58,882 nt of DNA from Noviherbaspirillum malthae. GTDB taxonomy: Bacteria; Pseudomonadota; Gammaproteobacteria; Burkholderiales; Burkholderiaceae_D. The notes beneath the pieces are model-generated. The model saw nothing but the letters and a program-made list of their open reading frames with translations. It did not search any database and was not told the DNA's origin. The DNA is taken from positions 1-58,882 of the forward strand of contig NZ_JACYXF010000035.1 in NCBI RefSeq assembly GCF_015352985.1. The letters run 5' to 3'. Below are positions 58,758 through 58,882 of the stretch, one piece after another (within the stretch, counting starts at the first letter, position 1; each line of letters opens with the position of its first letter). Position numbers and translations under genes: made by a program.

Positions 58758-58882
58758 GCCTGTCAGGATTTCTGTGTAAAGCGGGGTCATGAAATAATAC
58801 CGAAAGGGATGTTCCATGACCGACGCAATGACCACCAAGAAGCCTAAAAAGCAGAAAGCACCACCGCCGTTTCCGGTCGAAC
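58756..58882 (+). mobile_element. Left end of an IS256-like insertion sequence, cut by the window edge
   Basis: GAGCCTGTCAGG followed by TTTCTGTGTAAA (58756-58780) is in the style of an IS256-family end, and a transposase-like reading frame starts 35 bp further on. The boundary with the HIT frame is within a few bases of 58756. Only the start of the element is visible, so family assignment is tentative. Confidence 0.6.
58816..58882 (+). CDS. 5' end of an IS256-like transposase gene
   Basis: ATG at 58816 with AAGGGA upstream; 22 codons are visible (MTDAMTTKKPKKQKAPPPFP and on). The basic, Pro-rich start is like that of IS256-family transposases, which then carry a DDE catalytic domain. The gene runs off the window. 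Confidence 0.5.
   Translation, partial: MTDAMTTKKPKKQKAPPPFPVE

Noticed and set aside
1..58882. CRISPR array or prophage genes
   Set aside because: No regularly spaced repeats, and no integrase, capsid, terminase or lysis genes were seen on either strand.

Overview
The window looks like a chromosomal accessory or stress region of a Burkholderiales betaproteobacterium, probably Oxalobacteraceae (Herminiimonas/Undibacterium-like). This is inferred from the families present (CopG/DUF411 and CopL proteins, ArsI and ArsN2, betaproteobacterial-style GGDEF/EAL proteins) and from moderate GC; no rRNA or tRNA anchors it. No plasmid replication or conjugation genes were seen. One transposable-element end sits at the extreme right edge.

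Layout. (1) 1-16 kb is a signalling zone: a multi-PAS protein that seems to lack an output domain, a DUF1488-like protein, an extra signal peptidase II, a membrane GGDEF-EAL protein, a receiver-only response regulator, a multi-PAS/GAF hybrid histidine kinase, a secreted hydrolase, a TPR protein, two small zinc-ribbon proteins, a second membrane GGDEF-EAL protein and a small secreted protein. (2) 16-23 kb is mixed: a ChrB-N protein with an overlapping MFS gene, a 0.5 kb graveyard of three gene fragments (a CDF cation exporter, a GGDEF end and an EAL piece), small secreted proteins, a Tat-exported sulfite-oxidase-like molybdoenzyme, and mntP under a yybP-ykoY (Mn2+) riboswitch. (3) 23.3-27.5 kb is a complete minus-strand arsenic operon, arsR-arsI-arsN2-arsC(Trx type)-acr3-arsC(Grx type)-arsH, with two identical-architecture palindromes at arsR. 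(4) 27.6-51.2 kb is a large copper/silver island: a plus-strand periplasmic detoxification operon (CopL-like protein, outer-membrane lipoprotein, multicopper oxidase, cupredoxin, CopG, CusF); copZ-ferredoxin-Cu ATPase-DsbD alpha domain; a minus-strand copA-cueR pair; and a minus-strand copL'-cusC-cusB-cusA-cusF operon. (5) 51-58.9 kb holds stress and hypothetical genes (receiver protein, two glycine-zipper proteins, Nudix, PsiF, a third zinc-ribbon protein, a periplasmic nuclease, an HNH protein) and a HIT gene cut by the end of an IS256-like element.

How it works together. Five promoters with the CueR signature (TTGACC or TTGACT, 19-bp spacer, -10, with a TTCC-N7-GGAA-like dyad) can be read directly. 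They lie before the copL operon, copZ, copA, the cus operon and, unexpectedly, a small 63-aa gene followed by a DnaQ-like exonuclease and a CusF protein. One cueR gene lies directly behind copA. The picture is a single Cu(I)-sensing regulon in which cytoplasmic Cu(I) is handled by CopZ and two P1B ATPases, periplasmic Cu is oxidised, bound and expelled through CusCBA, and damaged Fe-S or thiol targets may be served by a ferredoxin and a DsbD-alpha-like protein. The exonuclease unit is the best candidate for something not previously described.
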